Source: Lepidodermella squamata (Eukaryota; Gastrotricha). From it: DNA of 64,000 nt. Where the stretch lies: positions 248,001-312,000 of the forward strand of contig JBLDXI010000033.1 in the NCBI GenBank assembly GCA_047495785.1, in the 5' to 3' direction. A program made the translations under genes and the position numbers. Numbering within the stretch: the first letter of the stretch is position 1; every line of letters begins with the position of its first letter. Shown piece by piece: positions 46,005 through 56,148 of this stretch. The notes below the pieces were generated by a model, which saw nothing but the letters and a program-made list of their open reading frames with translations, was not told the origin of the DNA and did no database searches.

Positions 46005-47104
46005 AAAGTAAACAAAATATTCGATTCTGTTTTTACTGGTTCCGTGACGGTTTCGATTTTCCCAAGGGTTTGGTTGATGGATCCAGACAGAGGAAATCAC
46101 GAGGAACACGTTGGTTATTTTTTCGAAATTTTTGAAGGAATTTCACTGGTTTTATAAACAAAAAACGGTTTCGCAGTTATAAATAAAAATATATTTCATG
46201 ATCATTTAAATTGAAATTGAAGCAGTTTTTTGGTGGTCCAGGTATCCCACATCGTGGTCCACATTTCAATAATTGGAGCGACCTTCGATGATTTTTTACT
46301 GATTTTCCAGGAATTTTGGAAAAAAATCTCAACCTCCAGCTATTTCAAAACTGGAGGTTTCCAGTTGGAATCTTTGTTGACAGCACGTGCGCCACACCCA
46401 CATGGCGTAGCTGGAAAAAGATTGTAGTAGGGCCTTTTTACTGATTTTCTGGGAATTTTAGAGAATTCAGCCCAGAAAAAACAATGCAAAATTACTGAGG
46501 ATTCAATCCTGAACCTTTTGTGTGAGCACGTGTGATGGAACCACATGGCGCAGTTGGAAATAATTCAGCGGAGTGTCAATCTCAAAAATCAATGCAATAC
46601 CATTCGCCAAAGATTTTCGAAATTCCCAGAAAATCAGGAAAAAATTAACCAAGATCGCTCCAAGTATCAAAGCGTAGCTCTTGGTATGAAGACTCGATTT
46701 TACTCAAAAAGTCGCTCAATTTAACTTTTTTGAAGCTGTTTTCATGGGTTGTTTCCGAATGCAAAAAAAACATATTTCCTCATTTTTCACAGTTCCTTTA
46801 TTTTTAAAATTAAGTAAAAAATGTCATCGTGTTCCTCTTGAAGAGATCTATCTGATAGCATGTCGTAGTTTTATTTATGTAGGCCCTCCGCCGGCCGGCG
46901 CTATAGGCACATATGGTTAACATATATAACGTGAAACATATATTGCCCCCATGCTATTTAGGGCTCGTAACAGTGATAAATTGAGCATGATCATAGGCAG
47001 TTCATATTTTGCAGTTTTATGTTATATTATTTTTGTTTTTCAGATTTTTGTCGATTTTTTGTGGCTTTTTGTGCGTTTTTGTAGAAAAGTAGAAAAAGGC
47101 GATC
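46005..47104. other. Intergenic, nothing certain
   Basis: No gene. A short complementary pair CTCCAG...CTGGAG near 46340 and the recurring words CACATGGCGTAGCTGGAAA and CACATGGCGCAGTTGGAAA (near 46400 and 46540) suggest two diverged copies of a small repeat. Confidence 0.35.
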
Positions 47105-47214
47105 GTGAGTTCGGGCTCGTTGCACCCATTGAGTGGGTCTGAAAAATATCGAGGTTTGTTAGCGGCAATTAAGGGGCTTACGGGCAGGGCAGGGCTGTTC
47201 CAGCTCATGAAGAC

Positions 47215-47300
47215 AAGGCTCAGGTTCAGAAAGGCTCAAGGCTCAAGGGTCAGGCTCATGACGGCTCAGGCTCAGGCTCAGGCTCAGGGCTCTGTAAGGC
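47215..47300. repeat. (CAGGCT)n-like simple repeat
   Basis: An imperfect hexamer array of GGCTCA units. It lies on the 3' side of the LINE fragment, where short tandem tails are common. Confidence 0.7.
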
Positions 47301-47416
47301 AAGGCAGGGATAAATTCATTAACGGTTAGCTTACGTGTTATTTGACTCGAGAGGGGCTCAGGAGGGCGAGGATCACAAGGGCACCTAAAGGAATACAGGG
47401 AAACAACAGGCTCATA

Positions 47417-48294
47417 TTAGCTTTTAGGGAAAATGTCGCATATGAGGCGGCAGGGCTTGGCCGGGGCATCAATGCAGTCTCGCAAGTGCCATGCTGGACA
47501 GTGCTTCTCCAGCATTCGGAGGCCGAAGGCGTCGGGCTGGAAGCTCGCAACGTAGGATATGTAATCCTTCATTCCGTTACTTGCGTTGAGGCACCTCGTG
47601 GCGTACCGCATCAGTTGATGCTCAAATATGTCGCTGATAGCTTCCACGCCAGCTTCGACGACAACACCGAATGGGTCGCACTCAATGGGCAGATCCAAGG
47701 CAGCTTTCAAGCCGTGGGCCTGGAAACCGAACAGGCGTAGCTCGGACGACTTGGGAAGACAGTACCAAGCTGGTGAACCGTAGGTAAGTACACTTTCAAT
47801 AAGGACTTTGCTGAATAGAAGGCAGAGGTCACTAGGGACAACCTTTCGTGCGGCGATACCTCGTAAGCATGCAGCTCGCGGTTTAATTTTCGCTGAGAGC
47901 CGATCAAGATGACTCTCCCACGAGAGTTTCGAAGTCAATGTGATTCCGAGGTACTTAACCTCTTTCACTTGCGGGATTCGCACACCACCAATAGACAATA
48001 GGACGGAGGGGGAGGAGGCGCCATGATGACCGATTATAATACACTCGCACTTTGTCGGGTTGAGGTCAAGTCGCCATCTAGCACACCAGGTTTCTGTCGA
48101 ACGTAAGCGAGACTGAAGCCGCGAAACACATTGCTCATAATGGAGCCCCCATGCCCAGTTTGCAGCGTCATCAGCATAGGTACCGGTGCCCACGATTTTT
48201 CGGCCGTCGTCGGGGTTGACTCTAAGGGGCTGCATATCTGCGCAGTAGAAGATGAATAGAAGCGGGCTCAAAGGGCTTCCCTGATGGCATTTGA
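47417..48294 (-). mobile_element. 5'-truncated LINE: reverse transcriptase C-terminal half
   Basis: The minus strand is open for about 290 codons. It starts inside the reverse transcriptase at K-C-H-Q-G-S-P-L-S-P-L-L-F, then carries the catalytic Y-A-D-D box and the downstream L-N-P-T-K-C-E and Y-L-G-I-T-L blocks typical of Jockey/I-like non-LTR elements, and ends in TAA at 47417. No endonuclease or upstream half is present, and just upstream the frame meets a TGA. Truncation at the 5' end is the standard outcome of target-primed insertion. The frame is still open, so insertion was fairly recent. Confidence 0.88.
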
Positions 48295-48459
48295 TTCTTC
48301 ACAATGCCACTTTTCATCGCTAAGAAATAAATGGAGGAAATGTTAAATTTTCCGATTTCAAGAAATTGATGAATCAGCAGGACATCTGTGGCGCCCATGG
48401 CGTTACACCCCTTTTCTCGTGAGTAGACATTCTTTACTGATATCTGATATTACTTCTAT

Positions 48460-48580
48460 GATTCTTGCACGCTAGCCTCGTATAATCGGCGCCATCGTTT
48501 TCTGGTTTTTGGTGTAAGCAAGTCTTTTCTTAATCATTCTGCGTAGTGAAATGGTACCATCGCCTCTCGCAAGTCTGAAA
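48460..48580 (-). pseudogene. Orphan Kunitz exon fragment
   Basis: A decayed copy of the 5' part of exon 3 from the Kunitz genes at 43940 and 48972, including the acceptor region. It is followed directly by a copy of their 3' flank, so at least three copies of this tract once existed. Confidence 0.65.
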
Positions 48581-48635
48581 TTGATTTATCAATGTTTTCA
48601 CGCTTAGTAAAATTGTCTTAGAAGAAGTGGCGAAT

Positions 48636-48793
48636 GAGGGTTATTTTCGAAGCTCCCTTTATCATAAAGTCGACTTTATGACGTCGATAACAAACGTTTT
48701 TCTAAGTCGAACCACAGTAGTTTTTGCAAATCTGCGTCATTTTGACGTCATCAAGTCGACTTTATGATAAAGGGAGCTTCGAAAATAACCCTC
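48636..48793. mobile_element. 158-bp MITE with about 50-bp TIRs and empty-site paralogue
   Basis: The terminal inverted repeats are about 50 bp with one mismatch, starting GAGGGTTATTTTCGAAGCTC and ending in its complement. The flanks repeat AAT (48633-48635 and 48794-48796). The paralogous tract near 43790 reads straight through at this point, giving the empty site and confirming a 3-bp duplication. A 3-bp duplication fits PIF/Harbinger or CACTA-like mobilisation. No coding capacity. Confidence 0.9.
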
Positions 48794-48971
48794 AATGGTG
48801 CTATATGCTCTAATTTGCGATTCCTGTTAGGAATCTATGATTAAAATGCCATCTGTATCCACGCATTTTACGTTTTGGTGAAGTTGAGATGAATGCCATT
48901 CAATATTTATTGTGATATGAAACTATCAAATAGGCTTCAATCAGATATCAGTCATTAAAGGAACACGATCC

Positions 48972-49798
48972 TTATTCTTTCCTGCAAACTTGGAAACACT
49001 GCTCTATTGTTGAAAATCGGTTTTTGTTTCCACCTTTGCAACCAGGCAAATTACCCTAAAGGATTAACATTTGATATGGAATTTCAATTTCGGTAAGACA
49101 TACTAAATAGGGAAAAGGCCAGCATGTTTGCAACTCTTTGTCGTAGTAGTAGTAGTAGGCTGAACGATCGACCGTGTGCTTCTTTCGACAAGTGCCTTGT
49201 TTTACTGGAAGAAAGCAATCCCGCGGCGTGTTAGCTTCGTCCTCATTCCATTCTTGCAGGCCAGTCTCATCATCGTCGCCATCAATGTCCGGTTTTTGGG
49301 GTAAGCAATTCTTTTCACAATCGCTCTGAGTATCGAAATGATAACTTCTACGCTGACAATACTGAAAATGATTGATTGTTATTTCCTATTCCTCGAGTTT
49401 TAACACTTACAGAACTGTGCTTGCAGGTGTATGAAGCCGGGTCCAAATACCAAGCCGCGCCAAACGCGCATCTTCCCTGAAGCCCGACTTTGCATTTGTC
49501 AGGTATAGGCCGGCACGCTTTAAGACACATGACTTCTGTCTTGAATGCGTTCTGACTAGTCTGCTCGCAGGTCTGTAGATATGTCATCCTCAAAATAGTC
49601 AGAAATGGCAAGATACGGGTGTTAACTCACCGGCTGCTTCTCGCAGTAGCCGAGACTCGGATTGTAACGCCAAGCTGTGCCGGTTAGCTCGCAACTTGAT
49701 TCGTAATCAGGCGTGGTACAGTTGGGAGAAGGCTGACTAGGAATAGCTGCCAACGCTGGGACAAGTCCAACCAACAGAATCGGAGTCAAATAGAACAT
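48972..49798 (-). CDS. Secreted three-domain Kunitz-type protein, duplicate B
   Basis: Four phase-0 exons (49631-49798, 49411-49572, 49104-49361, 48972-49055), 223 residues. Signal peptide, modified domain 1 with W-R-Y-N, modified domain 2 retaining all six Cys (exon 3 begins Y-C-Q), an acidic linker and a C-terminal Kunitz domain with a run of Tyr (Y-Y-Y-Y-Y-D) and G-C-K-G-G-N-K-N-R-F. Exon 1 is nearly identical to that of duplicate A while exons 2 and 4 have diverged more. A MITE sits in its 3' flank. Confidence 0.86.
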
Positions 49799-50070
49799 GA
49801 TTTCGTATTTTTCAATGCGTAATTTAACAGATGTATGGAAACTTTGAAATTTAAGCTTTGGCTGGAAAATTAAAGTGATACTGCTGCGGAATTCCGAATA
49901 AATCAGCAGACAATAAAAATCGGAATCAGAATACAAATAAGCTCTTGATTAGGTCTAAGCAATAAACTGATTCAAGGAAGAATTTTTAACTGTTGTTATC
50001 ACAACTGCTTTGACTAAGCAACCCATATGGACCTGACACCTTGCGCCATAATAAAAAGCAGCATTTTTCA
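49799..50070 (-). promoter_or_regulatory. Conserved upstream region shared with duplicate A
   Basis: About 270 bp upstream of this gene align with 44793-45090 upstream of duplicate A, with conserved words such as GTGATACTGCTGCGGAATTC, AAAAATCGGAATCAGAATACAA and CTGACACCTTGC. The duplication therefore carried the promoter, so both copies probably have similar expression. Confidence 0.55.
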
Positions 50071-50138
50071 GCCCTAGATTTATTGATATTTTCTGAAACA
50101 GCAAAATAACAAGTTCGAAATTAACTTATGATCAATTT

Positions 50139-51310
50139 TTATTCGTTCCCACTGGGAGACACTCGTTTAAATGCAGATTTCAGGCGAAGTATCAGTTGGC
50201 CCGCGAATCCTGGCCTCAGACTCTGAATAACTGGTGCTATTGCGGCTTCAATTGAAAACATAAGATAGCATGTCTGATGAGCTGCTGCTGATAAATAGTA
50301 CGCCCCTGCCGATTCCCAACATACCACAAGCACCATGGAAATGAACATTGGTACGTGGAACAAACAGAAAACAAAAAATGACGCAATTGACTGTTTTACG
50401 TAGAAAACTTCGCGTCTCTGCCAGTTCTCAATGATACTTTTCGAGAGCCGGGTCCCGTTTGTTGTAGTAGTTATTAGAGTATTGTTTGAATGCTGAGTTC
50501 TGATGCCTCTCAGCTTTTTAAATATTTCCCTGCAGATTACACACTTTAAAACCGAAACTAGTGAAACTACTAATAGACTTACCAGTAGTTGTAAGCAATA
50601 AGAGAACCGGGAATTACCATGGCACATGTTGTGTAGTAGAGCAAAATCAGGAGAGATGAATCATAGGTACCCCAAAGTTTGTGATTGAACGAACCACAAA
50701 TCAACACTTGGCTACCGTTATTCAATCCTGGAACAACGACATACTGCGGGGCGAAAGAATCAAAGGGATAGAATATTACGGTGCTGAATATCAGGAATCC
50801 TATCACTAGAAAAAGCAGCGCCAAAAGAAGAACTTTCTTAGTATTAGCCGGAGCGTTGGAGCTGTTTGAAAGCAGACACAACCGCCTTTCGTAGCTGATG
50901 AGCATAAAAATCCACGTGTTTTGGCAGCCAAGCGCAGACCCAACCCAAGCGATAATATGACAGAGGTAGGGCGGGGCGTCCCAGTAACCGGTTTTTACTG
51001 ATATCCAAATGCCAGCCGTCTGAGATACACTCTGAATGGTTTGAGTTGCTGCTAGAACCGCTGTCAAAATGAAGAAATCACGCCGGACTTGTCTGCCGTA
51101 GAAAACGGCAAGATTAACGGAACTTGTGACAACGATTAAAACGGTCGTTGTTAGGTATAGAATAGGAAAGAGAAGCCTGTCCTCTGGACTCGATCCACCC
51201 AAATTGTGATACCAGCCGGCAAAATAAGGCCGAGGATTAAGACTTCCAAGCCTTGCATCTGCGAGCAGAACCCAAGCATCTGTTAAGAATCGTCTATCAG
51301 TGTAGTTCAT
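50139..51310 (-). CDS. Seven-transmembrane receptor, GPCR family, copy 1
   Basis: Two exons, 50583-51310 and 50139-50529, joined in phase 2 within the W codon of Y-N-Y-W, give 372 residues with seven hydrophobic segments. TM3 ends M-L-I-S-Y-E-R-R, with E-R-R in place of the rhodopsin D/E-R-Y. Cys residues before TM3 and in extracellular loop 2 can form the usual disulphide. TM7 lacks N-P-x-x-Y and instead leads to I-Q-S-L-R-P-G-F. A divergent rhodopsin-like receptor, possibly peptide or chemosensory. Three paralogues lie in a row. Confidence 0.82.
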
Positions 51311-51665
51311 TTTTAAGATTTTAGATTCCCTTGGGTAACGTTGTGCTTTCTAAGACTGTCATCTTAGAGGGCTAATATTAACATTCGACGCACATTTAAT
51401 CACCTTAATACGTCACGAGGATATCGATTTTGAATATTACTAGAATGCAACACTATCATATTTCTGCTTTAGATCGACTGCGTTCTCTCCTCTGGAGTAC
51501 TTCAAGGAAATTAAACACGCAAAATTTCAAGAATAAAAGTCAAAGATCAACTCATATCCTAGCACCATAAATGTTCGAATAGGTTTTATTAGGAAAAAGA
51601 GCTCGATATTAACGATGATTTCAAGGTGAGGGAAAAAATCGAAGTCAGATCGGACTGCCGAAGTT
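51311..51665. other. Spacer between GPCR copy 1 and Kunitz gene
   Basis: No coding feature seen. It contains the upstream region of GPCR copy 1. Confidence 0.35.
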
Positions 51666-52213
51666 TTAAGGTAGCAATCTTACGCATGACTGCTCGCATT
51701 CGTCTTGCGTTGAGAATCGATTCAGTCCAACGCCGCGACATACCTAAATGAAAGGATTTTTTTCGAAGCGGAGCCATTGAATCTTCTCTCACCTTCATCC
51801 TTCTGCAAGTGTTTGTCAAAGCGTCGAATCGCCATGTTAAATGCATGAGTAGTCGCATGCAAACGAGATCCTTATCTTTCAAGGATCGGCATGAATTAGG
51901 AGTAAGGCGCCGCCCCGCTAGAACACATCTTCTGAAGCATCCGAATTCACCGCTCGCGAACTGACTCAAAGTCACGTTATGGCGCAAGCATGCCTGGCGC
52001 GAATGATAGTGGTCAACAATATCTCATCCAGCCTACAATTACCTGAGTCAGCTTACAGGATCCCAGGTTGTGTTTAAAGCGAGGTTTGTTCGCACAATCA
52101 AAGGACACCAGCTTTTCGCATTGCTCCGGTAGGTCATTCAAATATGCTACCGCAATATTAACTGACGACAAGATTATCACGAACCAAAACAAGTTGAGTG
52201 AATGAGTACCCAT
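51666..52213 (-). CDS. Small secreted protein with two modified Kunitz modules
   Basis: Three phase-0 exons (52043-52213, 51793-51993, 51666-51743) give 149 residues: a signal peptide and two Kunitz-like modules. Module 2 shows the family core T-W-R-F-D, then V-C-R-G-V-G-L-N-R-F across the intron and a final C-x3-C. Module 1 is more divergent: the Trp core is replaced by K-P-R-F-K and an extra C-F-R-R-C occurs. Unlike the four other genes it has no classical Kunitz domain, so the modified module can stand alone. It lies between two GPCR copies. Confidence 0.78.
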
Positions 52214-52395
52214 TCCAAAATATTAATCGCATCAATAAACGAAAACAGCAATTTCACACCTCGTTTCTGCTTCCTACTATATCGCAGCCCCAGAGGCAAA
52301 ACGTTGATAGCAATGGCCGTCACTTAATTTAATTACTATCGGCGTCAAGATGCATCAAATTGTCCCTGGATAAATTATTTTTTGTAAGTGCGTGG

Positions 52396-53587
52396 TCAAA
52401 AATTTCGAGTTCTAGCTGATGAAGGATAGATCTTCCTAGCCATGGCTCGAAGCCAATGGACTAAATCGGTAGTGAAACCGGGCCGCAGACTCTGAATAAG
52501 GGGCGCGAATGCTGTTTCGATTGCGAACAGTAAGTAGCAAGTTTTGTGAGCTGCCGAAGACAAGTATTTTGACCCTATCGTGTCCCATTTAACAACGAAA
52601 ACCATGGAGATGAAAAGCGGGATGTGAAATAGCGCGAAAGCAAAGAAGGAAAACAGGCTCTGCTTTACGTAGAACACCTCTCGCTGTCGCCATGATTGAA
52701 TAAGAGTTTTTTGCTGATTCGACGAATCATTCGTTTGTAAAGTTGAAGCATGGACGGTGCCTTTTACCTTGTTTTTGACTTCTCGCAGTTTTTGCAAAAT
52801 TTTCCTGAAACACACAGCATATATATGAGCCTAATAATAAATGCGATCTTCAGACTTACCAGTAATTATAAGCTATCAATGTAGACGGAACAGCAATCGC
52901 CGTTACTGCGTAGTAAATCATGATAAGAAGGCCTGTATCATAATTGCCGAACAATCTATGATTGAATGAGCCGCACAGCAAAACAGGCGTTCCGTTGTTA
53001 ATGTTATGGACAGATACATACTCTGATACGGCAGAATTGAAAGGATAGAAGACTACAGTCCCAAATAGAAGAAACCCAACCGCTAGAAACAGTAGTGCTA
53101 GTAAAAGAACTTTTTTCGTGTTAGCCGGTGGGTTTGGGCTGTTTGATAGTAGGCATTGTCTCCTTTCATAACTTATCAGCATGACAATCCATGTGTTTTG
53201 GCAGCCAAGTGCCGATCCTACCCATGCTATCACGTGGCAAAGGTAAGGGTTTGCATTCCAATAGCCGGTTCGAACGGGTATCCAAATGCCAACTAATTGG
53301 GAGATGCATTGAACGATTTTCGAAGTCGCTAGTAACGCAGAGAGGACCAAGAAGTCTCGGCGTAGGTGGCGCTTGTAGTAAACAAAAATATTCGCGGTAC
53401 TCGTTATAATCGTCACGATAGCTGTAAACAGATACAGAATGGGAAACAAAAGCCGATCCTGTGGCGTTTTCTTGTCGAGGTCGTGGTACCAACCCACGAA
53501 ATACGGTCTGGGCTCGAGAAACCACCGAGATGGAAGCTCAGCCATGACCCAAGCATCAGACGTGAAGTCGTTATATGAGCTGTTCAT
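52396..53587 (-). CDS. Seven-transmembrane receptor, GPCR family, copy 2
   Basis: Two exons, 52860-53587 and 52396-52804, phase 2 in the same Trp codon as copy 1, give 378 residues. Exon 1 has exactly the same length (728 nt) as in copy 1. Shared features are P-R-P-Y-F-x-G-W-Y-H before TM1, L-R-R-D-F after it, G-C-Q-N-T-W and I-S-Y-E-R-R around TM3, and Q-S-L-R-P-G-F after TM7. I chose the ATG at 53587; a longer frame upstream has no ATG. Confidence 0.82.
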
Positions 53588-54418
53588 ATCAAAACTTTCA
53601 AACACTATCGATAGCCGGTTTTCATCAAATGGCGACCTTCTTTATGACGATCCCAATCATTACTTCTTCCCTATGCTATTATAGTAATTGAACACGGGTC
53701 TCTTGGTTAATTAGGAAAAACTGGCGAAGTGTCATTCGCGCAAAATATGTCTGAGTTCTACATTTTGAGCATTGTCCGCAATATTTTTCAGACTTTTTTG
53801 ATATAATTTCCGACTTATTTCTGGGTTTGGACAGCGTCTGCAACACAGAGACCTAATCTGTTTCAGATGGACTGATGTTTTCAGCAGTCGGCCATCTACA
53901 TTCCACTGAGTTGTCAAACCTTTTCTAACGTTTTTTAAAACCAGAATGGAATCAGAAGTTGCAGGGACATTATTTGGCAAATAAGACCCAAAGCCCAGAA
54001 CAACTCTAGAATTCCGTATTTACCTAAGACCTACCTACGAGACCACATTACAACTGACCCAATACTAACTATTAATCCATACTGATTCGTCGTCTAATTT
54101 TCATCTCCTTGACCACTCTTAAACATGATCCTACCCTCCTGCATGAGTTCTTCGATATCTTGCTTGTGTCATCGATATAGATCCATGCTTGGCCTTGATA
54201 GCTTTGAACCTTTGATGCGATGCCTTAAAATAGGATAAAAAATCCTACTTCTTTTAGTTTCGCTCTGTTGATATTGGTCACTGCTGTCCCTCAAAGCTCC
54301 TTGAGGGCATCACAATCGTTACTTTAAAAGATTGTTGCGTTCATCCACCAATAAAAAATCACAAAATTGCTTTCAATTAGGTAAATACTTCCATTTTGTA
54401 TTAATATCATCACTCATT
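53588..54418. other. Spacer between GPCR copies 2 and 3
   Basis: No gene. Nothing recognised beyond the flanks of the receptors. Confidence 0.35.
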
Positions 54419-55592
54419 TCAAGGTACCATATTCCGTTCTCTAAGATAGCCAATCACGCGCATTATGTCCACAGTGAATCCTGGCCTCAAACTTTGAATT
54501 ATCGGCGCGATGGCTGTTTCAGCCGAAAATATTAGATAGCTCGCCTTATGAACAGTAGCTGACAAGTAGTATGGCCCTGCGCCGTCCCATGCCGTAATGA
54601 GAGCTATAGAGATGAACAGCGGAATGTGAGATAGCGCAAAAGCAAAAAAGGATGCCAAGGATTGCTTCATGTAGAAAACTTCTCGCTTTTGCCAATTTGT
54701 CAGCAGGGTTGTAGGTTGTTTCTTCGACCTTTTACGCCCACCCGATGAGATAAGATCCTGATTTATAAACTTGCTCTTCACATCTCGCAACTTTTCGAAA
54801 ATCTTCCTGGAATAGAAGAAAATTCCGTAATTTCAAATTCAATAAAATTCGCAAACCAGTAATTGTATGCTATCAACGAGCAAGGTATGATCATTGCAGC
54901 CAAAGCGTAGTACAGCAGTAATAGAAATTGAGTATCAATACTGCCCCATAATTTATGGTCGAAATTGCCGCAAAACAATACAGCAGATCCGTTGTTAACC
55001 CCAGGTAACACAACATATTCCGCCGTCATAGCGTCGAAAGGGTAAATTGAAGTTGTCTCAAAAATAACGAAACCTATTGCGAGGAAACTCAGGGCAAGAA
55101 AAACTACCCGTTTCGTGTTCGCAGGTGGGTTAGGATTATTACAGGTCAAGCAGAGCCGCCTTTCGTAACTTATCAACATGAAAATCCAAGAATTCTGACA
55201 TCCAAGAGCTGTAGCTATCCAGCATATCCCTTGGCATAGGAACTCAGGACCTTCCCAGAAACCTGTCCTCACTGGTACCCAAATGAGAATCGGAAGGAAT
55301 ATGCTTTGGACGACTGTAGATACTGCGTTCATCACAGTGAGAATAAAAAAATCGCGGCGCGCAGTTGTCGCTTCGAGAATATGAACACCATACCGGTATT
55401 AGTGATGATTGCCAGAACTGTGACCGTAAGATATATTATCGGAAATGTAAGTCGCTGCTGAAGGGTTGTAGCGTCCAAGTTATGGAACCAGCCGATGAAG
55501 TAAGGACGAGGTTCAGGGTAGCCTCGTCTCGGACTGGCATGCATCACCCAAGATCCGTAGAGAAAACCGGCTGCTGTAGACGAGTTGTTCAT
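54419..55592 (-). pseudogene. Seven-transmembrane receptor, GPCR copy 3, with 2-nt frameshift
   Basis: Exon 1 (54857-55592) and exon 2 (54419-54806) match copies 1 and 2 and use the same phase-2 junction. In exon 1 the frame breaks after R-Q-L-R, just before TM2: an extra GC in the GCGGCGCGCAG tract (about 55355-55362) shifts the frame by two. Exon 1 is 736 nt, which equals 728 plus two extra N-terminal codons plus these two bases, so only this dinucleotide is out of place. The rest is open and conserved. It is either a very young pseudogene or a sequencing error in a GC run. The donor GTTTGC is also weaker than in the other copies. Confidence 0.8.
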
Positions 55593-56148
55593 CCGAGTAT
55601 TGAGATCAAAATGTCTTCGAGAGAGTTAGAAAGAGTCAAATCCTCTCTAACGCGTTCCTCGAAAGTCTGGAATTGCTAATTGGAAAATGCGGAGGTTAGC
55701 GTGAAGAAAATCGATCTTGGGTATGGCTAATCAGCAAACTGTAATGCAATTGACGAAAATTAGGATCTGGGAACACGTTGTTAGCGTAGTTGAAGTTCTC
55801 TCAAAAACAATCTAAGCTCACGTAATATTATGCCGAAGAAGCCCACAATAGAAAAATATGTGGCCGCGCATGAAAAGTATTCCCTGCGATGACAGAATTT
55901 GGGGCAGGTAGTTTTGACCTCAGGAAGCCTAAAATAGCCAACGACACGAGTTCCTTCATTGCGTTATCAGAATCATTCAACTTGGAAGTATCCTCAAAAT
56001 CTCGTGATTTTTACAGTTGTCATTTTTCCTAATTTTTCTGACAAGAGGAAGACAAAATTGACGCAAAATCATTTTTATTTCAGTTATAATTTATACTCTA
56101 TTGAGATTGAAATGAGATTGACAAAGAATTGTAAAACACAAGCATAAG
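55593..56148. other. Spacer, nothing recognised
   Basis: Separates GPCR copy 3 from the transposase gene. I found no terminal inverted repeat of the transposase gene here. Confidence 0.35.

Noticed and set aside
45621-46157. Plus-strand frames of 102 and 64 codons
   Set aside because: They lie in a tract of short repeats and have no domain, signal peptide or splice structure.
47342-47740. 132-codon plus-strand frame
   Set aside because: Antisense to the LINE reverse transcriptase.
50139-53587. GPCR copies and the Kunitz gene as one large gene
   Set aside because: Each has its own start, stop and complete frame; the order is simply interleaved.
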